64,000 nt of DNA from Bradyrhizobium huanghuaihaiense. Its GTDB lineage: Bacteria > Pseudomonadota > Alphaproteobacteria > Rhizobiales > Xanthobacteraceae. Both the position numbers and the translations under genes were made by a program. Location: contig NZ_VLLA01000023.1 of the NCBI RefSeq assembly GCF_007830635.1, forward strand, positions 82,902-146,901. Reading direction: 5' to 3'. Position 1 is the first letter of the stretch. Every line of letters begins with the position of its first letter. Under the pieces are notes generated by a model. That model had not been told where the DNA came from. It ran no database searches and was given only the letters and a program-made list of their open reading frames with translations. Positions 55,112-63,229 of the stretch are shown piece by piece.

Positions 55112-55981
55112 ATGTCCCAACCGACACCCCTCATCACCACCGGGCAGCTCGCCGCCATGCTCGGCGATCCCAATCTCCGCCTCTACGATTGCACGACTTA
55201 TAACGAGCCCGTCCCGCCCGGCAGCGACGTGCCCTATCGCGCGGTGCCCGGCGACAAGACGTTCGCGGCCGGCCACATTCCCGGTGCCGATTTCCTCGAC
55301 CTGCAGGGCGAATTCTCCGACACTTCCGCGCGGCCGCTCTACATGATGCCTGACGTGGCCCAGCTCGAGGCCGCCTTCGGCCGCCATGGTCTGGATGCAT
55401 CCAAGACCATCGTGCTCTACAGCATCGGCAGCATGATGTGGTCGACGCGGTTCTGGTGGATGCTGCGCGCCCTCGGCGTCGATGCTCGCGTGCTCGACGG
55501 CGGCCTCGACAAATGGAAGGAGGAAGGGCGACCGGTCGAGACGGGCGCACCGAAGGGCTACCCGGCCACGACCTTCAAGGCCACGCCGCGCGCGGGCTTT
55601 TTCGTGGATAAGGACACCGTGAAGGCGCGGATCGGTGATCCCTCGACGGCAATCGTCAACGCGCTCTTGCCGCAATATCACCAAGGCCTCGAGCCGAGCC
55701 GCTACGGCCGGTCCGGCCGCGTGCCGGGCAGCGTCAACGTACCCGCCCCAACGCTCGTCAATGCCGACAAGACGCTGACGAGCCTTGCGGATGCAGAAGC
55801 GAAGTTCGCGGCCCAGGGCGTCACGCGCGACAAGAACGTGATCGTGTATTGCGGCGGCGGCATCTCCGCGACGATCGACCTCTTGCTGCTGACGCAGCTC
55901 GGCTACGACAAGCTGACGCTGTACGACGGCTCGATGGGCGAATGGGCGAGGGACCCGTCGCTGCCGATCGAGACGGATTAG
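55112..55981 (+). CDS. Two-domain sulfurtransferase (rhodanese/MST type)
   Basis: A 289-aa tandem rhodanese. The N-terminal domain (about 1-140) has IPGADFLDLQGEFSDTS and lacks a catalytic Cys in LYSIGSMMWSTRFWW. The C-terminal domain has the active loop VIVYCGGGISATIDL (Cys at about 250), CGGGIS, which is close to 3-mercaptopyruvate or thiosulfate sulfurtransferases. It would move sulfane sulfur to cyanide or thiol acceptors. GAGGTGA lies just before ATG 55112. It ends in a strong hairpin. Confidence 0.9.
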   Translation: MSQPTPLITTGQLAAMLGDPNLRLYDCTTYNEPVPPGSDVPYRAVPGDKTFAAGHIPGADFLDLQGEFSDTSARPLYMMPDVAQLEAAFGRHGLDASKTIVLYSIGSMMWSTRFWWMLRALGVDARVLDGGLDKWKEEGRPVETGAPKGYPATTFKATPRAGFFVDKDTVKARIGDPSTAIVNALLPQYHQGLEPSRYGRSGRVPGSVNVPAPTLVNADKTLTSLADAEAKFAAQGVTRDKNVIVYCGGGISATIDLLLLTQLGYDKLTLYDGSMGEWARDPSLPIETD

Positions 55982-55984
55982 GGC

Positions 55985-56015
55985 CTTTCTTACCCTCCAG
56001 GGGAGGGTAAGAAAG
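55985..56015. terminator. 14-bp perfect hairpin after the sulfurtransferase gene
   Basis: ctttcttaccctcc (55985-55998), agg loop, ggagggtaagaaag (56002-56015). It begins 3 bp after the TAG. There is no long U-run, so it may end transcription imperfectly or protect the 3' end. The core resembles the arms of the repeat at 63056-63219. Confidence 0.6.
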
Positions 56016-56081
56016 TCAGGAACCTTTCGCCCTAGCCTGCATCGAATGTCCGGAACGAACCGAAACGAGCAGGTGACCGCC

Positions 56082-56771
56082 ATGCCACGGACCGCAGCCG
56101 GCCTGTCCGCCGGCGCCAGAACATCGGAAGCCGTACTGATCGACCGCGCGAGGGGCCATGACGAGGCCGCGCTGCGCGAGATCATGCAGGTCAACAACCG
56201 CAGGCTATACCGTCTCGCGCGCGCAATTCTGCGTAGCGACAGCGAAGCCGAGGATGTGGTGCAGGAAACCTATGTGCGCGCCTTCACCCATCTCGACGGC
56301 TTCCGCGGTGAGTCCGGCCTGTCGACCTGGCTGTCGCGCATCGCCATCAACGAGGCGCTTGGCCGATCGCGAAGCGCGAGGCCGCATGTCGAGCTCGGTT
56401 CGGTGTCCGAAGCCGCGCTCGAGGCGCAGATCATCAAATTTCCCGTCTCTCCCGCAGGCGATCCGGAAAGGACCATGGCCCAACGTGAAATCCAGCGCGT
56501 CGTCGAACGCGCCATCGACGAGTTGCCGGATGTTTTTCGCATGGTGTTCGTCGCACGCGTCATGGAGGGCATGAACATCGAGGAGACGGCCGAGTTGCTC
56601 GGCGTGAAGCCCGAGACCGTGAAGACGCGGCTGCACCGCGCCCGCACCATGCTGCGTGACAACGTCGAGAAGGAGATCGGCCCGGTGATGATGGACGCCT
56701 TCCCGTTTGCCGGCTGGCGCTGCGAGCGCCTGACCGAAGCGGTGCTGAAGCGGCTCGGTGCAGGCGGCTGA
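56082..56771 (+). CDS. ECF-type RNA polymerase sigma factor
   Basis: About 229 aa from ATG 56082 (AGGTGA five bases ahead); ATG 56046 is an alternative without a clear ribosome site. Region 2 is LYRLARAILRSDSEAEDVVQ and ETYVRAFTHLDGFRGESGLS; region 4 is ELPDVFRMVFVARVMEGMNI then EETAELLGVKPETVKTRLHR. After region 4 a tail of about 38 residues contains one Cys (GWRCERLTEAVLKRL). No anti-sigma gene is adjacent. GGAACC at 56019-56024 resembles the -35 box of ECF promoters, so it may drive itself. Confidence 0.9.
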   Translation: MPRTAAGLSAGARTSEAVLIDRARGHDEAALREIMQVNNRRLYRLARAILRSDSEAEDVVQETYVRAFTHLDGFRGESGLSTWLSRIAINEALGRSRSARPHVELGSVSEAALEAQIIKFPVSPAGDPERTMAQREIQRVVERAIDELPDVFRMVFVARVMEGMNIEETAELLGVKPETVKTRLHRARTMLRDNVEKEIGPVMMDAFPFAGWRCERLTEAVLKRLGAGG

Positions 56772-56862
56772 AATTTTCCGGGAACGTTTGCGTGAAACGC
56801 CCATCCAATTCCTGTGGAGCAACGCGCCGGCAAAACGTCCGGCAGCACAGGAGTGTCAAACC

Positions 56863-57393
56863 ATGTTCATCCGTTGGAGCGCGGCGGTTGCCGCGGCAAT
56901 TCTGTTGTCGAGTCCCGCGCTGCAAGGCGCCAGCGCCGCCGACAAGCCGACCGATCCGCAGATCGCCCATATCGCCTACACTGCCGGCGTGATCGATATC
57001 AACGCCGCCAAGCAGGCGCAGAAAAAAGCTAAGAACAAGGACGTCAAGGCGTTTGCCGAGGACATGCTGCGCGACCATGAGGCGGTCAACAAGCAGGCGC
57101 TGGCGCTGGTCAAGAAGCTGAACGTCACCCCTGAAGACAACGACACCAGCAAGGCTCTCTCGAAGCAGGCCGGCGACAAGCTGGCTGAGCTCGACAAGCT
57201 GAGCGGCGCTGCCTTCGACAAGGCCTATGTCGCCAACGAGGTTGCCTACCACAAGGCGGTCAACAGCGCGCTGGAGACCCAGCTCATTCCGTCCGCCAGT
57301 AACGCTGAGCTGAAGAGCCTGTTGCAGACCGGCCTGAAAATCTTTCAAGGCCATCAGCAGCACGCCGAGCATGTCGCGGCCGAGCTGAAATAG
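56863..57393 (+). CDS. Periplasmic DUF4142 protein
   Basis: A 176-aa exported protein. Signal peptide FIRWSAAVAAAILLSSPALQ with cleavage near ASA-AD at 26. The mature part is one helical DUF4142 domain (ferritin-like bundle): AHIAYTAGVIDINAAKQAQK, FAEDMLRDHEAVNKQALALV and FQGHQQHAEHVAAELK. AGGAG lies nine bases before ATG 56863; the frame further upstream overlaps the sigma gene and is not used. It is second in the sigma-DUF4142-cupredoxin cluster. Such proteins are often stress-induced; the molecular function is unknown. Confidence 0.88.
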   Translation: MFIRWSAAVAAAILLSSPALQGASAADKPTDPQIAHIAYTAGVIDINAAKQAQKKAKNKDVKAFAEDMLRDHEAVNKQALALVKKLNVTPEDNDTSKALSKQAGDKLAELDKLSGAAFDKAYVANEVAYHKAVNSALETQLIPSASNAELKSLLQTGLKIFQGHQQHAEHVAAELK

Positions 57394-57402
57394 GGACGTC
57401 GG

Positions 57403-57723
57403 ATGATGCCGGCACGCCTCGCTTCGATCGCGCTTGCAGTCATCTTCCTGTCGATATCAGTCCCGGCGCGCGCTGCGACGATAGAGATCACGATGGAGAA
57501 TCTCGTGATCGCTCCGGCTGAGGTATCGGCGAAGGTCGGCGATACCATCATCTGGATCAACAAGGACGTTTTCGCCCACACCGCCACCGCGAAGAACGGC
57601 GATTTCGACGTGACCCTGCCGCCGAAGAAGTCGGCGACATCAGTCGTGAAGAAGGCGGGAACGGTCGAGTACTATTGCCGCTATCATCCCAACATGAAAG
57701 CGACGCTCAAGATCGAACCCTGA
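57403..57723 (+). CDS. Cupredoxin (amicyanin/plastocyanin type)
   Basis: A 106-aa exported blue-copper-type protein. Signal peptide ARLASIALAVIFLSISVPAR, cleavage near ARA-AT at 24. Copper ligands are visible: His in NKDVFAHTATAKN, then Cys, His and Met in VEYYCRYHPNMKATLKI (C-x2-H-x2-M with the short loop of amicyanin/pseudoazurin-like proteins). It starts 9 bp after the DUF4142 stop and is surely in the same transcript. It probably carries electrons or binds copper in the periplasm. Confidence 0.92.
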   Translation: MMPARLASIALAVIFLSISVPARAATIEITMENLVIAPAEVSAKVGDTIIWINKDVFAHTATAKNGDFDVTLPPKKSATSVVKKAGTVEYYCRYHPNMKATLKIEP

Positions 57724-57895
57724 CGCAGGAGGGAGCATATTCCCGGCTCTGTCGGGAACATCTCCCGCTCATCGCGAGACTAATGCTTGTCCGCGGCAGA
57801 CGGCTTCCGTGCGATAAAGGCGGCAGACTTCGCGACCTTGTCGCCAAGCTCTTGTCGCCAAGACCTCGTCGCAAAGTCATTCATCCGTCAACTGG

Positions 57896-57922
57896 CCCCG
57901 CCTGCGTGGCGGGGTCATTTTT
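57896..57922 (+). terminator. Rho-independent terminator
   Basis: ccccgcc (57896-57902), tgcgt, ggcgggg (57908-57914), then tcattttt. It is about 170 bp after the cupredoxin stop, in the right direction to end the sigma-DUF4142-cupredoxin transcript, and just ahead of the 3' end of the converging small gene. Confidence 0.7.
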
Positions 57923-57931
57923 GGAGTGTGC

Positions 57932-58198
57932 TTATTGCCGGGAGATGTCGACGGAGAATTCGCCGTTGCGGATGCGGCCCGGAAAACCCTCGACGAATTT
58001 CGCCACCGCATCCTCGCCATAGGTGCCGACGAGTTCGGCGAATGCAGCGAATAGGCTCGCCTGCGCCAGGCAATCACCATCGACGCCGTCATGGCGCGCT
58101 TCGGCCCAGGCCTCGTTGAGATAGCTCAGGGCTGCCTGCTTCTGCTCGTGATCGGGCAGCGGCGCGCGGTCGGGGGCGTATGAAATCGGCTGGCTCAT
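57932..58198 (-). CDS. Conserved protein of unknown function, 88 aa
   Basis: 88 aa, no signal peptide or membrane helix. It has a charged N-terminal third (DRAPLPDHEQKQAALSYLNE) and a helical core (DGDCLAQASLFAAFAELVGT, YGEDAVAKFVEGFPGRIRNG). Codon use is like the neighbours, so it looks real, but I do not recognise the family. It is cytoplasmic and monocistronic. Confidence 0.7.
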   Translation of the reverse strand: MSQPISYAPDRAPLPDHEQKQAALSYLNEAWAEARHDGVDGDCLAQASLFAAFAELVGTYGEDAVAKFVEGFPGRIRNGEFSVDISRQ

Positions 58199-58352
58199 GA
58201 AACTCGATCAGGGCTGGGGCGCGTCCACGGCGATGCGCTGCACGAGAGGTGTAGCACGCGCATTAACGTCCGCTAGGCCACATCTTTAGGAACGGTTAAC
58301 GGCTGTGAACAAAGTCGATGACAGGGTTCCGGGTCGGATGCTCCGAAGCCAA

Positions 58353-58467
58353 ACCCTCATGGTGAGGAGCGTGCGACGCACGCGTCTCGAACCATAGAGG
58401 CCCCGCTGCTGCAGCCGGGCCTTCATCCTTCGAGACGCGCGCAAAGGGCGCGCTTCTCAGGATGAGG
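58353..58467. repeat. Palindromic repeat ('accctcatggtgagg')
   Basis: accctcatggtgaggagcgt ... cgcgtctcgaacca ... ccttcgagacgcgcg ... cgcttctcaggatgagga; inner arms gcgtctcgaa and ttcgagacgc pair. Relative of 17951-18067. It occupies most of the 275-bp spacer. Confidence 0.75.
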
Positions 58468-58473
58468 AGATAC

Positions 58474-58851
58474 TCAGTTCGCGTAGCGCGCGGTGAGATC
58501 GCGCGAGATCTTCGAGCCTTCCTCGATATAGCGGCGGATCGCCACCGTCGCGGCGGGCGTGCAGCTCCGGTAGGTCTGCTGGAAGCCGTTATAGCCGCGG
58601 TTGAAGCCGGCGATCATGCGGGTGCGGCGCTCTCCGGACGGGGTTTCGGCGTCGATCAGCGCCTGCATCTCGGTGCGCCATTTGTTGCCCTCGTTGGACC
58701 CGCAGATGCCGCGCAGATAGTGCAGCCCGCCGAGGATCTCGGCCAGCCGCTGCAGTTCGCCGTCAAACGGCGCCGCCACGTCCTGGGCCCGGGCGGGCGG
58801 GCAGGCACAGGCGAGAATCAGGGCGAAAATGGCCAGAAATCGCGTCGACAT
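58474..58851 (-). CDS. TIGR02301-like exported protein, 125 aa
   Basis: 125 aa with a signal peptide (FLAIFALILACACPPARA, cleavage near residue 23). The mature part has ELQRLAEILGGLHYLRGICG and RTRMIAGFNRGYNGFQQTYR, with two Cys that may form a disulfide (GICG, RSCTP). This matches the TIGR02301 family of uncharacterised alphaproteobacterial periplasmic proteins. ATG 58851 is chosen because it starts the signal peptide; the frame to 59109 overlaps the Nudix gene. Confidence 0.85.
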   Translation of the reverse strand: MSTRFLAIFALILACACPPARAQDVAAPFDGELQRLAEILGGLHYLRGICGSNEGNKWRTEMQALIDAETPSGERRTRMIAGFNRGYNGFQQTYRSCTPAATVAIRRYIEEGSKISRDLTARYAN

Positions 58852-58895
58852 CGGCGGTGTATGCCCCCTCGGGACGGCGGGCGCAAGGCGGGCCG

Positions 58896-59330
58896 TCAGG
58901 CCCCGATCAGCCGGTGGGCGGACTGGATGACCTCCTCCAGCCCCCCGGTCAGCTTGAGGTCGCGGAGGCTCGCCAGGGCGTCCGGGGCGATCCAGCGGTA
59001 ATCGTCGAGCTCGTCGTTCAGGACCGGCTCCCGGGCCGCCCAGCGGGCGGCAAAGGACATGATCAGATAGTGGCCGGCGCCGGGTGCGGCCGGCAGCACC
59101 TCGCGCCATCCGGCTAGCCCAATGATCTCGATACCGAGCCCGGTCTCCTCGTCGACCTCGCGCTTGAGCGCCTGGTGCAGCGATTCGCCGAACTCGACCC
59201 GGCCGCCGGGCAGCGAATAGAAGCCTTTTGCGGGCGAGCGGGCGCGGCGGGTCAGCAGCACCTTGCCGTCGCGAAAAATCGCGGCACTGACCGCGATCTG
59301 GGGATGGCTGGGCTGGACGACCGCGGACAT
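58896..59330 (-). CDS. Nudix hydrolase
   Basis: A 144-aa Nudix hydrolase with an intact box: GGRVEFGESLHQALKREVDE followed by ETGL (about residues 44-68; G-x5-E-x7-REVDEETG). It starts QIAVSAAIFRDGKVLLTRRA and SPAKGFYSLPGG, resembling ADP-ribose/NADH pyrophosphatase-like and MutT-like proteins. Substrate unknown. ATG 59330 is preferred over the upstream in-frame start at 59378. The stop is 44 bp before the TIGR02301 gene and the start follows the 166-aa gene closely, so the three may be one operon. Confidence 0.9.
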   Translation of the reverse strand: MSAVVQPSHPQIAVSAAIFRDGKVLLTRRARSPAKGFYSLPGGRVEFGESLHQALKREVDEETGLGIEIIGLAGWREVLPAAPGAGHYLIMSFAARWAAREPVLNDELDDYRWIAPDALASLRDLKLTGGLEEVIQSAHRLIGA

Positions 59331-59334
59331 GGCA

Positions 59335-59835
59335 CTAGTTCGCCATGATCGTATCGACGTCGGCCTCCGCGCCGCCATTGATGATGCCGCCGCAGGCCGC
59401 GATCAGCGGCTTGACCCAAAGGGTGGCCTGCTCGGCGAGGCGCACGCGGGTCGTGTCCTTCTCGACCTCACGCATGGCCGAGCCGACCGCGGTCAGGATC
59501 GAGGTCATGGTATCAGTGATGTGGTCGAACTGGGCGCGCACGTTGGGATCGGCCTTCTCATAGGCCTCGATCGCGAGGTCCCGTGCCTTGAAATTGGACG
59601 CGGTGAAATGTTCAGCATAGGACAGCGGCGACCAGGTCAAAAAATCTTCGGCGCATTCCGGCATATCAGGGACCATTTCGAGCAGCATCACGGCTTCATT
59701 GAAATGGTTGAGATAGTCAGTGGCAAGCCCGGTCCGCGGGTTGATGTTGGCCACGCGCAGCCGTTCGGCCCAGGCCGCAGCCTCGGGGCCCGTCTGTACA
59801 TGCGTCCGCGCGGGTTGGGTGGCCGTTGAGCTCAT
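59335..59835 (-). CDS. Conserved protein of unknown function, 166 aa
   Basis: 166 aa, soluble, no signal peptide. ATDYLNHFNEAVMLLEMVPD, MPECAEDFLTWSPLSYAEHF and ARDLAIEAYEKADPNVRAQF indicate an all-helical fold. The C terminus (LWVKPLIAACGGIINGGAEA) is hydrophobic but short. I recognise it only as a protein conserved in Rhizobiales. It precedes the Nudix gene with a 4-bp gap, a likely co-transcript. Confidence 0.75.
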   Translation of the reverse strand: MSSTATQPARTHVQTGPEAAAWAERLRVANINPRTGLATDYLNHFNEAVMLLEMVPDMPECAEDFLTWSPLSYAEHFTASNFKARDLAIEAYEKADPNVRAQFDHITDTMTSILTAVGSAMREVEKDTTRVRLAEQATLWVKPLIAACGGIINGGAEADVDTIMAN

Positions 59836-59898
59836 CTGCCGCAGTGTTAACGTTCGGGGTTAAAAGGACCTGAACGGACCCTATATAGGCCCCCAAGG

Positions 59899-60663
59899 AT
59901 GTGTGGACGCTTCGTCATAACTTCGGCCCCCGCGGCCTTGCGGCAACTGTTCGGCTATGTCGAGCAGCCGAATTTCCCGCCCCGGTACAATGTCGCCCCG
60001 ACGCAACCGATTCCGGTCGTTCTGGTCGAGAACGGCGCGCGCCATTTCCGCCTGATGCGCTGGGGGCTGCTGCCGTCCTGGGTCAAGGAACCCCGCGGAT
60101 TTACGTTGCTGATCAACGCCCGGTCCGAGACCGTGCTGGAGAAGCCAGCGTTCAAGAAAGCGATTCGCCGGCGGCGCGGCCTGATCCCGGCGGACGGCTA
60201 TTACGAGTGGAAATCGGAGGGCGGCCGCAAGCAGCCGTTCTTCATCCACCGCGCCGACGGCGAGCCGCTCGGCTTTGCCGCGGTGTTCGAGACCTGGGTC
60301 GGGCCGAACGGCGAGGAGCTCGACACGGTCGCGATCGTCACGGCCGCAGCGGGCGAGGACTTGGCCGCACTGCATGACCGTGTGCCCGTCACCATCAGCC
60401 CGCGCGATTTCGAGCGCTGGCTCGATCATCGCGGCGACGAGGTTGATGCGATCCTGCCGCTGATGAGGCCCCCACGCATCGGCGAATTCGCCTGGCACCC
60501 CGTCTCCACCCGCGTCAACCGCGTCGCCAATGACGACGAGCAGCTGCTCTTGCCGATCAGTGCGGAGGAGATGGAGGCGGAAGCCGGGGCCGTGAAGCCG
60601 AAGAGGGCGGTGCGAAAGGCTGCTGCGGCGTCGTCAGATGACGGGCAGGGGTCGTTGTTCTAG
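59899..60663 (+). CDS. SRAP (YedK/HMCES-like) abasic-site processing protein
   Basis: A 254-aa SRAP protein, which crosslinks through its N-terminal Cys to abasic sites in single-stranded DNA. The start MCGRFVITSAP gives Cys2 after Met removal. YNVAPTQPIPVVLVENG, RLMRWGLLPSWVKEP, NARSETVLEKPAF and PADGYYEWKSEGG are family motifs, and ALHDRVPVTISP has the active-site His. The last 25 residues are a basic Ala-rich tail. It is called SOS-response-associated, but I see no LexA box in front of it. It is divergent from the 166-aa gene. Confidence 0.93.
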   Translation: MCGRFVITSAPAALRQLFGYVEQPNFPPRYNVAPTQPIPVVLVENGARHFRLMRWGLLPSWVKEPRGFTLLINARSETVLEKPAFKKAIRRRRGLIPADGYYEWKSEGGRKQPFFIHRADGEPLGFAAVFETWVGPNGEELDTVAIVTAAAGEDLAALHDRVPVTISPRDFERWLDHRGDEVDAILPLMRPPRIGEFAWHPVSTRVNRVANDDEQLLLPISAEEMEAEAGAVKPKRAVRKAAAASSDDGQGSLF

Positions 60664-60673
60664 CTGCGGTGCC

Positions 60674-60761
60674 GTAGGGTGGGCAAAGGCGCAACGCGTT
60701 GTGCCCACGATCTCTCTCCTCAATGCGCACTGGTGGGCACGCTTTGCTTTGCCCACCCTAC
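60674..60761. repeat. Palindromic repeat ('gtagggtgggca'), fourth copy
   Basis: gtagggtgggca at 60674 and tgcccaccctac ending at 60761, with inner gtgcccac and gtgggcac. It lies in the convergent gap between the SRAP and CoA-transferase genes. Confidence 0.85.
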
Positions 60762-60773
60762 GGCAGCGGAGTT

Positions 60774-61967
60774 CTAGACAACCTCCCTTGCCCTCAGCGC
60801 CGCAATCTCCGCGGCATCGAACCCCAGCTCGCCCAGCACCGCATCCGTATCCGCGCCCAGCTCCGGCGCCATGCGATCGAGCTTGCCGCCGCCATGCGCG
60901 AGCTTGAACCCGCTGCCGGCAAAGCGCAGGCGGCCATAGGGTGTGTCGAGCTCCTGGATCGCGCCGCGCGCCTTGATTTGCGGATGGTCGATGACCTCCT
61001 CGACCTTCCAGATGCTGGCGCAGGGGGCGCCGGCGTCTTCCAGGATCGTCTCCCATTCGCGCGCCGGCCGTTTCGCCAGCGCCTCCTCGATGATGGCGCG
61101 CAGGGCCGGCTCGTTCTCGTTGCGCGAGAACCAGTCGGCAAAGCGCGGATCGCTCAGCGTGTCTTCGCGTCCGAGCGTGGACATCAGCGCGCGGTACTGC
61201 TTCTCGTTGTTGACGGCGAGCAGGATGTGGCCGTCGCCGCATCTGAACAAATTCGCCGTGGTCCTGCGGCTCACCGCCTGGTTGCCCGAAAGCTGCTGGC
61301 GATGGCCGGCGACCGACCAGTCGGCGATCTGGCCCGAGAGGAACGCCATCGTTGCCTCCAGCATGGAGACGTCGATGAGCTGTCCCTTGCCGGTGCGGTC
61401 GCGCTGATACAGCGCGCTCGACACGCCGAACGCGGCGGTGGCGCCCGAGAGCACGTCGCACACGGCAAAGCCGGCGCGGGTCGGCCCCGTTTCGGGATGG
61501 CCGGTGATCGCCATGATGCCGGACAGCGCCTGCATCTTGCCGTCATAGCCGGGTCGCAGGTGATCCGGGCCGGTCTGGCCGAAGCCTGACACCGCGCAAT
61601 AGATCAGTTTTGGATTGATCGCCGACAGCGCCTCATAGCCGATGCCGAGCTTGTCCATCACGCCCGGCCGGAAATTCTCCATGACGACATCGACCTGAGC
61701 GACAAGCTTCTTCACGATGGCGATGGCATCGGGCTTCTGCAGGTCCAGCGTCAGGCTGCGCTTGTTGCCGTTGATCGCCTGGAACGCCGGCGCCAGCCCG
61801 CGCTCGGCCCATTCGCGGGAGAGCGGCGTCCGGCGCATGTCCTCGCCCTCGCGCCGCTCGACCTTGATGACGTCCGCGCCCAACAGCGCGAGCTGGTAGC
61901 TCGCATAGGGGCCGGCCAGCACTTGCGTGAAGTCCAGGATCTTCACGCCCTCGAACGGTCGCGTCAC
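60774..61967 (-). CDS. Family III (CaiB/BaiF) CoA-transferase
   Basis: A 397-aa family III CoA-transferase. VKILDFTQVLAGPYASYQLA and LGADVIKVERREGEDMRR at the N terminus, VVMENFRPGVMDKLGIGYEA, and LRPGYDGKMQALSGIMAITG with the catalytic Asp (around 170) are visible. It starts with GTG at 61967, preceded by AGGAGAG at seven bases. The CoA donor and acid acceptor are unknown. The GrdB-like gene lies 36 bp upstream on the same strand, so the two are likely one unit acting on the same acid or thioester. Confidence 0.9.
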   Translation of the reverse strand: MTRPFEGVKILDFTQVLAGPYASYQLALLGADVIKVERREGEDMRRTPLSREWAERGLAPAFQAINGNKRSLTLDLQKPDAIAIVKKLVAQVDVVMENFRPGVMDKLGIGYEALSAINPKLIYCAVSGFGQTGPDHLRPGYDGKMQALSGIMAITGHPETGPTRAGFAVCDVLSGATAAFGVSSALYQRDRTGKGQLIDVSMLEATMAFLSGQIADWSVAGHRQQLSGNQAVSRRTTANLFRCGDGHILLAVNNEKQYRALMSTLGREDTLSDPRFADWFSRNENEPALRAIIEEALAKRPAREWETILEDAGAPCASIWKVEEVIDHPQIKARGAIQELDTPYGRLRFAGSGFKLAHGGGKLDRMAPELGADTDAVLGELGFDAAEIAALRAREVV

Positions 61968-62003
61968 GTCGCTCTCTCCTTGGTTTGTTTTTGTCGGAGG
62001 ACG

Positions 62004-62933
62004 TCAGGCGGCGCAGTTGCCGCGCGCGATCTCCTTCTGCTTGTCGAATTCGGCGCGGCGCCGCGCCAGCTCTTCCGGCGAGAGCTGCGCGACGTTATTG
62101 TAGTCGAGCTTCCAGGAGGCGTCCTCGCTCCAGCGCAGCGGCGACTGCATCGTGGTCTGCGGGCCGCTCGCGGTCTCCAGAAGCTTCAGCGCGAGCTCCA
62201 GCGTCTGTGCCTGCGAGGCGACGTCGTGCGGCTTGCCGGCGGAATTGCCAAGCGGGAAGTCCGAGAATAGGAAGCGCGGCACGGCGGCGTGCTCGATGAT
62301 GTCCTTGGCGCAGCCCATGATCACGGTGGGAATGCCGTTCCGCTCCAGGTGCCGCGCCACCAGCGCGGTGGTCTGGTGGCACACCGGGCAGTTCGGCACC
62401 AGCACGGCGACGTCGACCTTGTCGGCGAGGCAGCGCGAAAGAATCTCCGGCGCGTCGGTGTCGAGCGTGACGCGATGGCTGCGGTTGGTCGGTGCGCCGA
62501 AGAAGCGCGGTGCCACGTCACCGATGCGTCCGGCGGCGGACGCTTTCAACAGCTGCGGCAGCGGAAACCAGGTGCCGCTGTCGGTTGCCGAGGTGTGCTT
62601 GCGGTCGTAGCCGATGTGGGAGATGCGCAGGTCGTGCTGTTGCGACGTGTCGCCGTCATAGACCTGATAAAACTTCGCGCTGCCGTTATAGGCTGCGCCC
62701 GGCCCCTGGTCGCCCTTGGTGGGATCGTAAGGTGCAGCCGTGGTGATGATGGTGACGCGCGATTTTGCCAGCGGCTTCTTCAGCGGCTGGAACGGCGCCT
62801 CGGTGTAATGCGCCCAGCGATACGGCGTGGTGTAGCCGATCGCCGCATAATAATCGCGCGTACGCTGCATGTAGGGGACGGGGGAGTCATAGTCGGGCGC
62901 AAAGCCGAATTCGTCGTCGCGCGGAGCGGACAT
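62004..62933 (-). CDS. GrdB-like (glycine/sarcosine/betaine reductase selenoprotein B family) protein without Sec
   Basis: A 309-aa protein from ATG 62933, with AGGAG eight bases before it. LVPNCPVCHQTTALVARHLE followed by RNGIPTVIMGCAKDIIEHAA (about 200-240) resembles the active region of GrdB/PrdB, where selenocysteine sits three residues before a CxxC. Here CxxC is kept (C-P-V-C) but no UGA or Cys stands in the Sec position. Classical glycine reductase partners are absent, so true reductase activity is doubtful. It precedes the CoA-transferase on the same strand. Confidence 0.7.
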   Translation of the reverse strand: MSAPRDDEFGFAPDYDSPVPYMQRTRDYYAAIGYTTPYRWAHYTEAPFQPLKKPLAKSRVTIITTAAPYDPTKGDQGPGAAYNGSAKFYQVYDGDTSQQHDLRISHIGYDRKHTSATDSGTWFPLPQLLKASAAGRIGDVAPRFFGAPTNRSHRVTLDTDAPEILSRCLADKVDVAVLVPNCPVCHQTTALVARHLERNGIPTVIMGCAKDIIEHAAVPRFLFSDFPLGNSAGKPHDVASQAQTLELALKLLETASGPQTTMQSPLRWSEDASWKLDYNNVAQLSPEELARRRAEFDKQKEIARGNCAA

Positions 62934-63055
62934 GGGGCGCGTCTCCTGGTTCTTGGTTGGCGACAGACTAGAGATAGTTTTGGGGTTGCTCAACGGGGAG
63001 AGCGCGGCGCAGGTCAGAATTGCAGATGAGGATGGTGCGGCGAGGACGGTGCCGC

Positions 63056-63219
63056 TTACCCTCCCCTGGAGGGGGAGGGTAAGCTCACATGGAGCGTTAG
63101 CGAAATGTGAGACGGGGTGGGGTGACGGTCTCTCCACATCCAACAGTGTCCGAGTGGAGAGATCACCCCACCCCGCTCGCGCTGCGCGCGATCGACCCTC
63201 CCCCTCCAGGGGAGGGTGA
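63056..63219. repeat. Palindromic repeat ('taccctcccctggagggggagggta')
   Basis: ttaccctcccctggaggggg at the left and ccctccccctccaggggagg at the right, each self-complementary and related to each other; the centre has gggtggggtgacggtctctc and gagagatcaccccaccccg as inverted copies. It fills the spacer between the GrdB-like gene and nudK. The left 120 bp of the spacer should hold the promoter of the GrdB-like gene; nothing clear is seen. Confidence 0.75.
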
Positions 63220-63229
63220 AGAGCGTCAT

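Noticed and set aside
52502..56197. A single minus-strand open frame of 1231 codons
   Set aside because: Only its last 292 codons (ygfZ) look like protein. The rest runs antisense through the dihydroorotase and sulfurtransferase genes and is Arg/Ala/His-rich, as expected from GC-rich codon complement.
59836..59898. LexA box before the SRAP gene
   Set aside because: GTTC and GAAC occur (gttaacgttcgg, cctgaacgg) but not as a direct repeat with seven-base spacing.
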